Shown: piece after piece, positions 1-9,592 of the stretch
Layout: each line of letters starts with the position of its first letter
Position numbering within the stretch: position 1 is the first letter of the stretch
Source of the DNA: Mesostigma viride
Lineage: Eukaryota; Streptophyta; Mesostigmatophyceae; Mesostigmatales; Mesostigmataceae
DNA length: 32,904 nucleotides
Direction of reading: 5' to 3'
Assembly (NCBI GenBank): GCA_009746045.1
Contig: RPFO01001189.1
Coordinates: 107,501 to 140,404 of the forward strand
Made by a program: the position numbers and the translations under genes
Notes under the pieces: model-generated
Told to the model about the DNA's origin: nothing
Seen by the model: only the letters and a program-made list of their open reading frames with translations
Database searches by the model: none

Positions 1-235
1 CCCCCCCCCCCCCCCCCCCCCCTGGGTGCCTGTGCTTGTACGTTTAGGAGGCATGTTTCCATCACGGAGGTGCATGTGCACCTATAGTGCACCCCCGAGC
101 AGGAGATAGTTGTACATCCTACGCCTGCAGGTTGTCGCCCTGCTTGTATTACAAACCAATAGATGCCCCTTTGTCGGGGCTACGTGTTACATATGCTCCC
201 CGTGGAGCTATTATTTTAATTAATTAATTAATTAA
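1..235 (+). mobile_element. 3' end of a LINE-like retroelement with (TTAA)n tail
   Basis: The stretch ends in five TTAA units (216-235). Just before them lie two stem-loops: 165-180 (stem GCCCC/GGGGC) and 195-208 (stem GCTCC/GGAGC, loop CCGT). The same order of two stem-loops, a TACGTGTTACAT-like spacer and a TTAA tail is seen at 20295-20368, at the end of the ORF1-bearing retroelement, and upstream text (GTGCACC, GAGCAGG, TACATCC) is also shared. I infer a 5'-truncated 3' end of the same family. The window starts inside a poly-C run (1-22), so the left limit is not visible. No coding sequence is seen. Confidence 0.55.
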
Positions 236-887
236 CGGGCATGAGCACAACACAGTGATCGTAGTTGGGGTTTTATTCATCTCACCCTCACGACCTGTGT
301 GTAATTAAGTGATTATTTATTCATTGATTGATGTCTTGGGAAGACGCCTGGACTATACCTTAATTGGGGAATTCAGTGCTGCGTGGTCCCCCAACGGGGA
401 CACGAGAATAATCATCCAGATTGATTGATAAACTCGGCGATCAACTATGTGAGACTACCATTGCAAAGCAAGCCCATATGAAGCAGTTTACTAATCCAAT
501 TACTCCAGTTAATCAACTAAAATTGCACGTGGTTGCGCTGGGGAGCCCCGGACCATGAAGCCCTCGAATATCAAGAACTTAGTTGCCCCACTCATGATGA
601 AATGAGAATGCCAACGGTTGCAATGGTGGTAACGGTTACTGAAAGCATGCCACAGCGTACAATTGCTGACCAGGCTCGATCACTGATGGGTGTAATTACG
701 AGCCGATCGACAGTAGTAAAGACTCCTGGCACAGCAGTCCTTCAGGGGATATATAAATGCTGGTTCACGAGATCATAATGTGGACGGATCTGCAAGCGTA
801 CCAGGGACACACATATCATATAGTACCACAGGATAAGTCTTAGGCCATCTGTACGCATACCAAACCGCTGTCTAGGTCAGTAAACAG
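236..887. other. Unassigned non-coding stretch with one more 3' stem-loop
   Basis: No convincing gene. A stem-loop at 386-401 (stem GTCCCC/GGGGAC, loop CAAC), followed by ACGAG and AATAAT, resembles the 3' terminal hairpin at 9046-9059 and may be the end of another short retroelement copy. ATTGATTG-type low-complexity sequence surrounds it. The open frame at 533-778 has no domain-like features. Confidence 0.35.
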
Positions 888-952
888 GCAGGCGGGCGGG
901 CGGGCAGGCGTGCAGGCGGGCGGGCAGGCGGGCAGGCAGGCAGGCAGGCACC

Positions 953-988
<36 letters not shown>

Positions 989-1110
989 CACCCAGGCAGG
1001 CAGGCAGGCAGGCAGGCAGGCGGGCAGGCGGGCAGGCAGGCAGGCAGGCAGGCAGACAGGCGGGCAGGCAGGCAGCCAGGCAGGCAGGCAGGCAGGCCAA
1101 CAGGCAGGCA
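888..1110. repeat. (CAGG)n / (GGCA)n microsatellite
   Basis: About 220 bp of imperfect CAGG tetranucleotide repeat with GGCGGGC variants. It keeps several frames open on both strands, giving Cys-Leu-Pro-Ala or Gln-Ala-Gly-Arg repeats that I do not regard as proteins. Confidence 0.95.
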
Positions 1111-1770
1111 CCTAAACACACAAGCATGCAAACGTTCACGCAAGGAAGAATCCAATGTAGGGAAGAAGGGAGGGGAGTAAGGAAGAAGCCAGCTGCCGAG
1201 GGAGGGTGGAGGCAGGGATTAAGTGTTTGCCTTTTTGTCGTTCCGTGCAAACAGATCTTCACATGCACGTCGGCGTTGCAAGTAGCGCAGCAGCAATTTT
1301 TTCTGGGACAAGCTTCGACTAACAGTTTAGTTTTGTTAGGGTCGGAAGTCCGAACGTCCCGGCTGTTACCGCCCGCTGTCTCTGGCACCACGATAACGTT
1401 GGCGGGGGCGTCATTGGGATCGATGAGTCATTGGGATCACACGACGCGCTTCCCTTACTGCCAGGAGGAACACTGGGGCGCGTTTTCTTCATAGGACCCT
1501 TTCCCTTGCTGCCGCCAGCCGAAGCGACTCCAATACGCCTGGTTCGAACCATACCTCGCGTCTTTCCTGTTGAACACACCCGTGCGGACAGGCGAAATAA
1601 CACAACCGCTCAGCCGGTGGTCAACGTTAAGATGCGCCGGCAGCTTCCCGCCCTCCCTATAAAGAATTATCCGACTATATTAAAAATCAACAGAGAATAC
1701 CTGCTTGCACTGGAGGCACATAGTACTCCACTCTATGTACTCTTGGAGTATATCGTGTGGATTACATAGG
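1111..1770. other. Unassigned stretch
   Basis: No gene or element recognised. Open frames up to 112 codons overlap on both strands without domain-like content. A TATAAA stands at about 1657, but nothing downstream supports a promoter. The palindromic TATGTACTC / GAGTACATA text of the next repeat begins near 1730. Confidence 0.3.
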
Positions 1771-2102
1771 TAGTCACTCCTTCCTATGTAACACGGGCGT
1801 GTCTCACCGCGTCGGCAGTCCCCTAATCGGAAATCCCGGATCATATGTACTCCGGACTATGTACTCGCGGAGTACATAGTCCGGACAGACTATGTACTCT
1901 TGGAGTACATAGTCCGGAATACATAGTCACTCCTTCCTATGTAACACGGGCGTGTCTCACCGCGTCGGCAGTCCCCTATTCGGAAATCCCGGATTATATG
2001 TACTCCGGACTATGTACTCTTGGAGTACATAGTCACTCCGGACTATGTACTCTCGGAGTACATAGTCCGGAGTACATAGTCACTCCTTCCTATGTAACAC
2101 GG
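1771..2102. repeat. 153-bp tandem repeat made of hairpins
   Basis: The motif TAGTCACTCCTTCCTATG begins at 1771, 1924 and 2077, exactly 153 bp apart, giving two full units and a partial third. Each unit has a GC-rich half (CGTGTCTCACCGCGTCGGC) and a half made of inverted repeats. Examples are 1852-1884 (15-bp stem CCGGACTATGTACTC, loop GCG) and 1888-1914 (12-bp stem GACTATGTACTC, loop TTG). No coding role is suggested. Confidence 0.9.
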
Positions 2103-2123
2103 TTTGTTGACAGAATCCCGAAA

Positions 2124-2197
2124 TGCACGCGGCGGCTGCCCATTGACCAACCTACGACGATCGTCGTAGGTTGCTCAATGGGCAGCTGCCACGTGCA
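2124..2197. repeat. 74-bp near-perfect palindrome
   Basis: The centre lies between 2160 and 2161 (ACGACGA/TCGTCGT) with no spacer. Arms 2124-2160 and 2161-2197 match with three mismatches in 37 positions, by my reading. It lies 22 bp past the hairpin repeat array. A zero-loop palindrome this long can extrude as a cruciform; its origin is not clear. Confidence 0.9.
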
Positions 2198-2712
2198 CCC
2201 TACCGCGTCCTGTCACCGACCACGACATTAAGTGCGTTCATGTGCCCGCCTTAAAGTACGCAGCGCGACGCCGTCCCCTTCAGACTGTGCGTGCCTTCTG
2301 GCACCGCTCACCCCTGCAACCCTGCCCTGCCGGCCAGGCCCTAGGTCGAGCTTGACACGCGCCGACCGGGGAGCCCTGGGCCAGACACCATAAACGACAG
2401 CGGGATCGTTTGCGGAATGCGACCTTGTTTTTTTTTTTTTCTCGCCTATTCAGCCGGAATGTGGCTGGCGTTGTCGATTCTAAGCCTGTCGCCGTCGACC
2501 TGTTCCGGCTAACTGTGCATTCGCGACAATTTCCACGCGGGGGGCGACACGAGTGCTGTATGCGAGGTGCACAGACATCTACAAACTGTGATCCCAGCCG
2601 AGCAATCACATCGTTGTCCGGGCCCGTTTCATCTAACTGGTCCGTAATTGGGATAGTAAGACACACGCTCCCGAGCGTAATAAATACATTGCATTGTTTA
2701 ACGTTTACTCAG
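2198..2712 (+). other. Gene-poor stretch with a possible 5' exon
   Basis: No complete gene. A strong splice acceptor context is visible: a 13-T run, then CTCGCCTATTCAG ending at 2453. It is followed by an open frame reading NVAGVVDSKPVAVDLFRL. This could be an upstream exon of the gene described at 2851, but I could not chain it in phase. A second good acceptor (TTTACTCAG) ends at 2712. Confidence 0.25.
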
Positions 2713-2816
2713 ACTACGGATCATCCAGTTATACCCGACAGTGGCCGATGAATTGCAGGCGTGTATAGAGGCAGAAGCGATGAACATCCGACATGCACTG
2801 CATTTTTTCGTCGCTG
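2713..2816 (+). other. Possible upstream exon
   Basis: It lies between the acceptor TTTACTCAG (ending 2712) and the donor G|GTAGAT (2817). The open frame contains LYPTVADELQACIEAEA and MNIRHALHFF, which looks protein-like and amphipathic. It would end in phase 1, which does not fit the phase-0 model that starts at 2851. Either the gene is a decayed copy or an exon boundary is mis-set. Confidence 0.3.
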
Positions 2817-2850
2817 GTAGATAATACGTGGGTGCTTCAATAGATACAAA

Positions 2851-4382
2851 ATGTCGGACGCCGACGATGCGCGGGCGCGTTGGGAGGGGAAGCGCCATGC
2901 CGCTGCGACGTTCGCGGAGGACTACTTCAGAAACAGGGCAAGTGTCTCGAATCGGGGAAGTTGTTGTCGCTAGCGGGAGGTGATGGGAGGGAAGTTGGGG
3001 GCCGCGCGGCATACCGTTGGGGAAGCGGGTGCGAAACCACGCGCCTGTTGCTGACGCGCTTGTATCTCGTCTCGCCGCTGCCTATGCTCGGGGATGGTAA
3101 CGCAGGTACCGCTGTTCGAAAAACCGTTGGACTTCTCCAACGCGGCCAAATACTTCTTCCCAGTGCACAGCGACCCCTGGAAGAAGCTGGCGTGTATCGA
3201 ACACATGCAACAGGAGCTCGGCAAGTGGAGACAGGCGAACCCGGCGTCGTGGACCAGCATGTACATGGTCGACGGGGAGGAGGGCGGGGGGCGGTCTCGG
3301 AAGAGGAGGCTGCAGGGCACCCGAGCGGTGAGTCGTCGTTGATGGCGCTGTTGATGGACGGGGACGGGTGCATGCAATGCCCCCCAACACCCAGCACCCG
3401 GGTTACGAGCACAATAGTAAGCTAGACTTCACCGACCTTGCCACGGTATGCTTGCTATCGCTCGTGCCCCCCCCCCTCGCTGACGCGTGTTTCGTCAAAC
3501 GTGGACACCCGCATGTGCCGCGCAGTTGGGGCGCCTGAATAGGCTACGCACCTACTGGGACCAGAAGTGTGCGACCGCAGAGGCGGAACTGGCGCGAAGA
3601 GGTCAACCGGTGGAACAGCCACCGACCGCGCCAGGGGCGTTTCATGCCCAAGCCACGGATGCGTGCGCGGGGCACCCAGTGCAGGGTGGGCAGGCCGACT
3701 GCGCGGGACGCGGCGTGCTGCCACCGCCATCCGTTGTCGTGACGGCCATCCACCTGTTGGAGGCGGCGCGTGCCTCCGTCCCTTGGCTGGCGGCCGCCGA
3801 CGACGGTGTAGCGCGTGCGGAGGGGTGGTTCAGAGAGGACAGCCCTGCCTCCATCGAACTTGTGCATACAAAGGCCCAGACATTGGCGGAACAAGCGCTG
3901 CGGGAGGCGTCGCGCGGCCTCCGCGGCCACCGCGCGGCGAGGGGCACCGCGGCGACGACCGGCGAGGGACTCGATGCAACTGCGACGCCACCGCGTCAAC
4001 GCGTGGTTGTTGCTCACGGAGCATCCTCCACGGCAAAGTGCGACGTGAGTTTACCGGCGAGGGATGTTGTTCTTTCGTTTGATTGCCGTCCCACCACGCC
4101 GTGAAACCTACGGTCGACCATTACACCCCACCACATGCGCCCGTTGCACCCCGTCGTTAAGCCATCAGCCGTGCGCGTGCAACGGCGGTTACTCATACGC
4201 CGTTGTGGACCACCGATGCGGTGGCCCCGCTTTCTGCAATTGTGCAGTTTGACAGGGAACGGGCGCCGGCCAGGGAGCTTCGGGAGCACCCCGGGGTGGC
4301 TGCAACGGGCTTGGCGGGCATGGAAACGGTGGGCACGGGTCGGGGTCCAGGGGAGCTCACCGGGGACACCGGGATGGCGTGA
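2851..4382 (+). CDS. Unknown protein, four-exon model
   Basis: I do not recognise the product. Proposed exons are 2851-2937, 3106-3327, 3526-4044 and 4248-4382, about 320 residues, with TGA at 4380. All introns fall in phase 0. Donors are AGG|GCAAGT (a GC-type site), GCG|GTGAGT and GAC|GTGAGT. Acceptors are AACGCAG, CCGCGCAG and TTTCTGCAATTGTGCAG. Exon 1 reads MSDADDARARWEGKR, exon 2 includes KYFFPVHSDPWKK and ELGKWRQANPASW, exon 3 is Ala/Arg-rich with LGRLNRLRTYWDQK near its start, and exon 4 reads FDRERAPARELREHPG. No signal peptide, membrane segment or catalytic motif is evident. It could be a fragment of a transposon gene. A G-rich minisatellite begins directly after the stop. Exons 2-4 are better supported than exon 1, and a start at ATG 3094 is an alternative. 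Confidence 0.45.
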
Positions 4383-5330
4383 TGGGAGGGCATGAACGGG
4401 CGCGATGGGGTGACGGGTGTGCGTGGATGGGCGCGATGGGGCGATGGCATGCGTGGGTGGGTGTGTTGGGGTACTGGGAGAGCATGTATGGGCGTGATGG
4501 GGCGATGGGAGGGCATGGGTGGGCGTGTTGGGGTGCTGGCATGCGTGGATGGGTGTGATGGGGCGATGGGGTGCGCGGGTGGGTGTGATGGGGTGCTGCG
4601 AGGGCATGGATGGGCGTGCTGGGCGTGCGTGGACGGGGGTCGTGGCGTGATGGCAGGGCATGTATGGGCGTGATGGGGTGGTGGGCATGCGTGGGTGGGC
4701 GTGCTGGGGTATTGGGAGAGCACGGATGGGCGTGTTGGGGTGCTGGCATGCGTGGGTGGGTGTGATGGGGCGGTGGCACGCGTGGATGGGCGCGATGGGG
4801 CGACGGCATGAGTGGGTGGCTGTGATGGGGTGCCGGCAGGGCATGCATGGGCGTGATGGGGTGATGGGAGGGCATGGGTGGGCGTGTTGGGGTGCTGGCA
4901 TGCGTGGATGGGTGTGATGGGGCGATGGGGTGCGCGGATGGGTGTGATGGGGTGCTGCGAGGGCATGGATGGGCGTGCTGGGCGTGCGTGGATGGGCGTG
5001 TTGGGGTGATGTGAGGGCATGTATGGGCGTGATGGGGTGGTGGGCATGCGTGGGTGGGCGTGCTGGGGTGCTGGCATGCGTGGGTGGGTGTGATGGGGCG
5101 GTGGCACGCGTGGATGGGCGCGATGGGGCAAAGGCGCGGGTGGATGGGCGTGACGGGGCGATGGTGTGCGTGGGTGGGCGTGCTGGGGCGATGGGCATGC
5201 ATGGGTGGACGTGATGGGGCGATGGGTGCACATGCGTGGATGGGCGTGTTGGGGTGATGTGAGGGCATGGATGGGCGTGATGGGGCGATGGGGGGACGTG
5301 GATGGGCGTGACGGGGTGATGGCGTGCACC
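4383..5330. repeat. G-rich minisatellite with higher-order structure
   Basis: Degenerate units of about 30 bp are built from GATGGGCGTG, GATGGGGCG and GCATGCGTGG modules. A block of about 130 bp starting near 4507 recurs nearly unchanged 359 bp later, near 4866, so there is a higher-order period. All minus frames are open here for up to 445 codons (His-Pro-Thr-Ala text), which follows from the lack of stop-forming triplets and is not evidence of a gene. Confidence 0.9.
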
Positions 5331-6433
5331 CATGGGCGTGCCTGGAGACAAACGCGCACCCTTGTGGCCGGGGTGGCTTACGCCTCCCCCCTATACTCCT
5401 TGGTTTACTTTGTTCTGTGGGAATGTGCAGCTGGGAGGCAACCATGTGCATGGAGCAACGGCTTCGCTTGGGCATCCAGGACACGCGACCGCTGTGCCGC
5501 CCTGCGTTGGCCAGGCAACAACACGGAGCCTGCCGCGGCAGCGGGCCTCTGTGCAGCCGGGGAGGGCGCCGGGGGGGGCAGGTGACGCAGAGGCGGGGAA
5601 GGGTTTGCGAACGAACCGTTGGGTGCGCGTCGCATTTTGGCAATCGCTGCCCAGGCTGAATCGTAGGAATCAGCCCGACGGCAAGGGCCGGTGTGGATCG
5701 GTGTGGATGAGGTATTTCTTATTCCGGGGCCCAATGGCCGGCGCCGCGCCAGACTCGCCCGCCTTTGGGCTTTGGGCGTCTTGGAATTTGGCTTTGGGCG
5801 TCTTGGAAGTTGGCTTTGGGCGTTTGCTCTTTTGGCAGATTTCTACACTACACTGGTACTACGTAAAAAAGCACAGACTGGTGCGACGTAACATTTTTAA
5901 ACTTGGTAAAATTACCGCCGCACAGCCAGCCAGAACTGGACAAGGTGATGGCCGCAAGTAGTCGTTGCTGGGCTATCGTATTTGTAGCATGGGGCGTTTC
6001 ACCGAGTCTACGGTTAGCATGATGGGGAGGATTCCTAACCTTCATTATGTGGGTTAAGTAGGGGTGCTCATAGTGGCCGGTTTCCCTCGCTTCCTTGTAA
6101 ACCAGGCTCTGCGTCAAGATCACAGACGACCGGGTAAGTAGTTGTTCCAGTCTGTTCTAGTTTGTATGACGCCTGCTATTAGGCGTTCTTGTTATTGTCG
6201 TTCATCATCGCCGTGACCGTCGTGGCCAGCAGCGTGCTTTTTTTACATACCGGATGGTGTCGACTTGTTTATTGATAGCGCATTGGTGAATATCGCTGCA
6301 TGGAGGAATATCGGCTACAACCCGCGGGAAAGTGCTGGCTCCAATGTTCTTTTTGTATGCAGGATGACGGCACTGCCAAGCCGGAGACGAATATGACGCT
6401 CGTTATAATGCCAGTCATTCAGACCGACTGCGC
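5331..6433. other. Unassigned stretch
   Basis: A plus-strand open frame at 5332-5961 (209 codons) starts in the edge of the minisatellite and has no recognisable domain; it may include a 3' exon after an acceptor-like TTCTGTGGGAATGTGCAG near 5430. A short direct repeat of CTTTGGGCGTCTTGGA lies at 5765-5823. The remainder (5962-6433) has no features I can name. Confidence 0.3.
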
Positions 6434-7345
6434 GACTGGTTGTGGGATACACGTTCCTGGTTGTGGGATGTGTTCCTTGTTGTGGGATACTTGTTCCTGG
6501 TTGTGGGATGCACGTTCCTGGTTGTGGGATGCACGTTCCTGGTTGTGGGATGTGTTCCTGGTTGTAGGATACTTGTTCCTGGTTGTGGGATGTGTTCCTG
6601 GTTGTGGGATGCACGTTCCTTGTGTTGCTGGTTGTGGGAAACACGTTCCTGGTTGTGGGATACTTGTTCCTGGTGGTGGGAAACACGTTCCTAGTTGTAG
6701 GATACACGTTCCTGGTTGTGGGAAACACGTTCCTGGTTGTAGGATACTTGTTCCTGGTTGTGGGAAACACGTTCCTGGTTGTAGGATACACGTTCCTGGT
6801 TGTGGGAAACACGTTCCTGGTTGTGGGATACACGTTCCTGGTTGTGGGAAACACGTTCCTGGTTGTGGGAAACACGTTCCTGGTTGTGGGATACACGTTC
6901 CTGGTTGTGGGAAACACGTTCCTGGTTGTAGGTACACGTTCCTGGTTGTGGGAAACACGTTCCTGGTTGTGGGAAACACGTTCCTGGTTGTAGGATACTT
7001 GTTCCTGGTTGTGGGATGTGTTCCTGGTTGTGGGATACACGTTCCTGGTTGTGGGAAACACGGACCTGGTTGTGGGAAACACGTTCCTGGTTGTGGGATA
7101 CACGTTCCTGGTTGTGGGAAACACGTTCCTGGTTGTGGGATACACGTTCCTGGTTGTGGGAAACACGTTCCTGGTTGTGGGATACACGTTCCTGGTTGTG
7201 GGAAACACGTTCCTGGTTGTGGGATACACGTTCCTGGTTGTGGGATACACGTTCCTGGTTGTAGGATACACGTTCCTGGTTGTGGGATGCACGTTCCTAG
7301 TTGTGGGATAGTCGAGCCTAGTTGTGGGATGTGTTCCTGGTCCAA
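6434..7345 (+). repeat. 21-bp minisatellite (about 43 units)
   Basis: The unit is GTTCCTGGTTGTGGGATACAC, with variants GGGAAACAC, GGATACTTG and GGGATGTGTTC interspersed. Because 21 is a multiple of three, frames on both strands stay open as 7-residue repeats such as PGCGKHV or LVVGNTF. The array ends in unique junction text (GTCCAAATATAAAGGGGCAC, about 7339-7358) that is repeated in inverted orientation at about 32255-32274. Confidence 0.97.
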
Positions 7346-8105
7346 ATATAAAGGGGCACGGGAATTAGCGATAGCAGAGGGGGCTCGGGAATAACGTTAG
7401 CAGAGGGGCACGGGCACTAACGTTAGTGAAGGGGCACGGGCACTAACGTTAGCAGAGGGGGCTGGGCACTAACGTTAGTAAAGGGGCACGGGCACTAACG
7501 TTAGCAGAGGGGGCTGGGCACTATCGTTAGTAAAGGGGCACGGGCACTAACGTTAGCAGAGGGGGCTGGGCACTAACGTTAGTAAAGGGGCACGGGCACT
7601 AACGTTAGCAGAGGGGCACGGGCACTAACGTTAGTAAAGGGGCACGGGCACTAACGTTAGCAGAGGGGGCTGGGCACTAACGTTAGTAAAGGGGCACAGG
7701 CACTAACGTTAGCAGAGGGGCACGAGCACTAACGTTAGTAAAGGGGCGCGGGCACTAACGTTAACAGAGGGGGTGTGGGAATAAAGTTAGTGAAGGGGGG
7801 TGGGCATTAACGATATCAGGGGGGGGAGGGCACTTACGTTAGCAGAGGGGTGTGGGAACTAATGTTAGCAAAGGAGGGGGGGCACTAACGTTAGCAGAGG
7901 GGGCTGGGCACTAACGTTAGTAGAGGGGCACGGGCACTAACGTTAGCAGAGGGGGATGGGCACTAACGTTAGTAAAGGGGCACGGGCACTAACGTTAGCA
8001 GAGGGGTGTGGGAACTAATGTTAGCAAAGGAGGGGGGGGCACTAACGTTAGCAGAGGGGGCTGGGCACTAACGTTAGCAGAGGGGTTGTGGGAATTAACG
8101 TTAGG
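7346..8105 (+). repeat. 26-bp minisatellite with palindromic core
   Basis: About 28 units. Two forms largely alternate: CACTAACGTTAGCAGAGGGG plus GCTGGG, and CACTAACGTTAGTAAAGGGG plus CACGGG, giving a 52-bp dimer over much of the array. Each unit contains the 10-bp palindrome CTAACGTTAG. Degenerate units lie at 7770-7870. Confidence 0.95.
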
Positions 8106-8110
8106 GCCAC

Positions 8111-8490
8111 GCACTGCCGGCAGTTACCACTCCCTGTGATGATTGCATGGATGGCTTGTGGGTTCTGGCATGGGGTAGCACTGCCGGCAGTTACCACTCC
8201 TTGTGATGACTGCATGTCCCCGGCTTGTGTGTTCTTGCATGGGGTGGCACTGCCGGCAGTTACCACTCCTTGTGATGACTGCATGTCCCCTTGACGCAAG
8301 GACGGCTTGTGGGGTCTTGCATGGCGTGGCACTGCCGGCAGTCACCACTCCTTGTGATGACTGCATGTCCCCGGCTTGTGTGTTCTTGCATGGGGTGGCA
8401 CTGCCGGCAGTTACCACTCCTTGTGATGACTGCATGTCCCCTTTATGCAAGGACGGCTTGTGGGGTCTTGCATGGGGTGGCACTGCCGGC
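8111..8490 (+). repeat. 69/82-bp tandem repeat
   Basis: GCACTGCCGGCAG starts at 8111, 8178, 8247, 8329, 8398 and 8480, giving spacings 67, 69, 82, 69 and 82. The long form differs by a 13-bp piece (TTGACGCAAGGAC or TTTATGCAAGGAC). Each unit carries the palindrome ACTGCCGGCAGT. The last unit is cut at the palindrome and runs straight into 21-bp repeats. Confidence 0.93.
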
Positions 8491-8655
8491 AGAGGATACT
8501 TGTTCCTGGTTGTGGGATACACGTTCCTAGTTGTGGGATAGTCGTTCCTGGTTGTGGGATACTTGTTCCTGGTGGTGGGAAACACGTTCCTGCTTGTGGG
8601 ATACTCGTTCCTGCTTGTGGGATGCACGTTCCTGGTTGTGGGATACTTGTTCCTT
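8490..8655 (+). repeat. Second block of the 21-bp minisatellite
   Basis: About seven GTTCCTGGTTGTGGGATAC-type units in the same orientation as the block at 6434-7345. The 26-bp and 69/82-bp arrays are therefore enclosed by 21-bp repeats. The following 8656-8868 shows nothing I can name. Confidence 0.93.
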
Positions 8656-8868
8656 CACATGTTCGCCGTTATTCCTCCATGCAGTTATTCCTACACGCAC
8701 ATCAAGATAGAGCTATTAAATATTTCCTTGTACATCCAATGATGCTACGTCTTGGCTATGCTCACATTACTTGCCCACGCTCCTTGTTATGATAAGCTCA
8801 CATGGGTCTCATTGCACCCACAGATCTTGCAGGATCGTTTAGCGTGTCCGATTGCAGCTGTGGCATTG

Positions 8869-9090
8869 ATTAATTAATTAATTAATTAATTAATTAATTA
8901 ATTAATTAATTAATTAATTAGACTCGTGCTCCCGTTTGGGAGTCACGCAGCTGTGGCATGCCTCTAGCATGAAGGAGAAAGGGGGTCTCTGACCTTCCTT
9001 CCTGTTGTGCAAACAAAGGGATGAAAGGCAGTTCGGGCTCCGTGACTCCCCAACGGGAGCACGAGTCTAATTAATTAATTAATTAATTAC
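8869..9090. mobile_element. 147-bp inverted-repeat element between (TTAA)n tracts
   Basis: Arms 8921-8947 and 9041-9067 are 27-bp inverted repeats (GACTCGTGCTCCCGTT start) with one mismatch. Each arm contains a hairpin (CTCCC/GGGAG, loop CAAC on the plus strand at 9046-9059, and AAAC when the left arm is read on the minus strand). A (TTAA)n tract of about 52 bp lies left and one of about 22 bp right. It can be read as a small MITE inserted at TA, or as two retroelement 3' ends pointing outward, since a hairpin followed by (TTAA)n is the 3' signature of the element ending at 20368. Confidence 0.7.
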
Positions 9091-9592
9091 CTACCTACCT
9101 GACCTACCTATCAAGTTCTAACTAGCTCACTAGCTAACTAACTGACTAACTATTTTAACTAAGTAAGTACTAACTGTATGTACATGTGTGCATGCCCGGA
9201 GCCACGAGCCACGAGGTAGCCATGGCTGACGGCGGAGCTCAGAACTTTCGCGTCTGAGCCCCAAATTCCGTCAGATCACTTGCAACCGATGCATCTTTTC
9301 TAGGCGCATCTGCTACTATAAACGGTTACAGCTGTAATGCAGTATTGTGACCCGCCTGCAGCTATTACGCGAACTGCTATTATGACGAGCAAACGCACAA
9401 CAACGCAACGCAGCCTGGCGAATGCGTTAGGCAATGAAAATACGTCTGCAGCTCCGGCTGCAGCTTCGCCATCAGGGCCGGAAGGCAGTGGTGACACTAG
9501 TCGCGCACTGGTGGTCGTCCAGCACCCTCCCGGGCTTCCTGCCTCGCCTTCAGCCTCGCCCGAGCCCAAACGCAGCCGCCCCACCGAACCTA

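Noticed and set aside
840-1494. Frames across the CAGG repeat
   Set aside because: Cys-Leu-Pro-Ala or Gln-Ala-Gly-Arg repeats on both strands arise from the tetranucleotide.
1541-1550. GGTTCGAACC resembling a tRNA B box
   Set aside because: The flanks do not form a T-arm or acceptor stem and no A box stands at the right distance.
4014-5359. Three overlapping minus-strand frames of about 390-445 codons
   Set aside because: All are His/Pro/Thr text from the G-rich minisatellite; the openness in three frames shows low complexity and not coding.
6300-7394. 364-codon frame across the 21-bp array, and its counterparts at 32235-32904
   Set aside because: The unit length is a multiple of three and has no stops, so several frames on both strands are open at once; 7-residue repeats follow from the DNA repeat.
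7346-8105. CRISPR-like regularity
   Set aside because: No unique spacers; the units are contiguous degenerate repeats in a eukaryotic setting.
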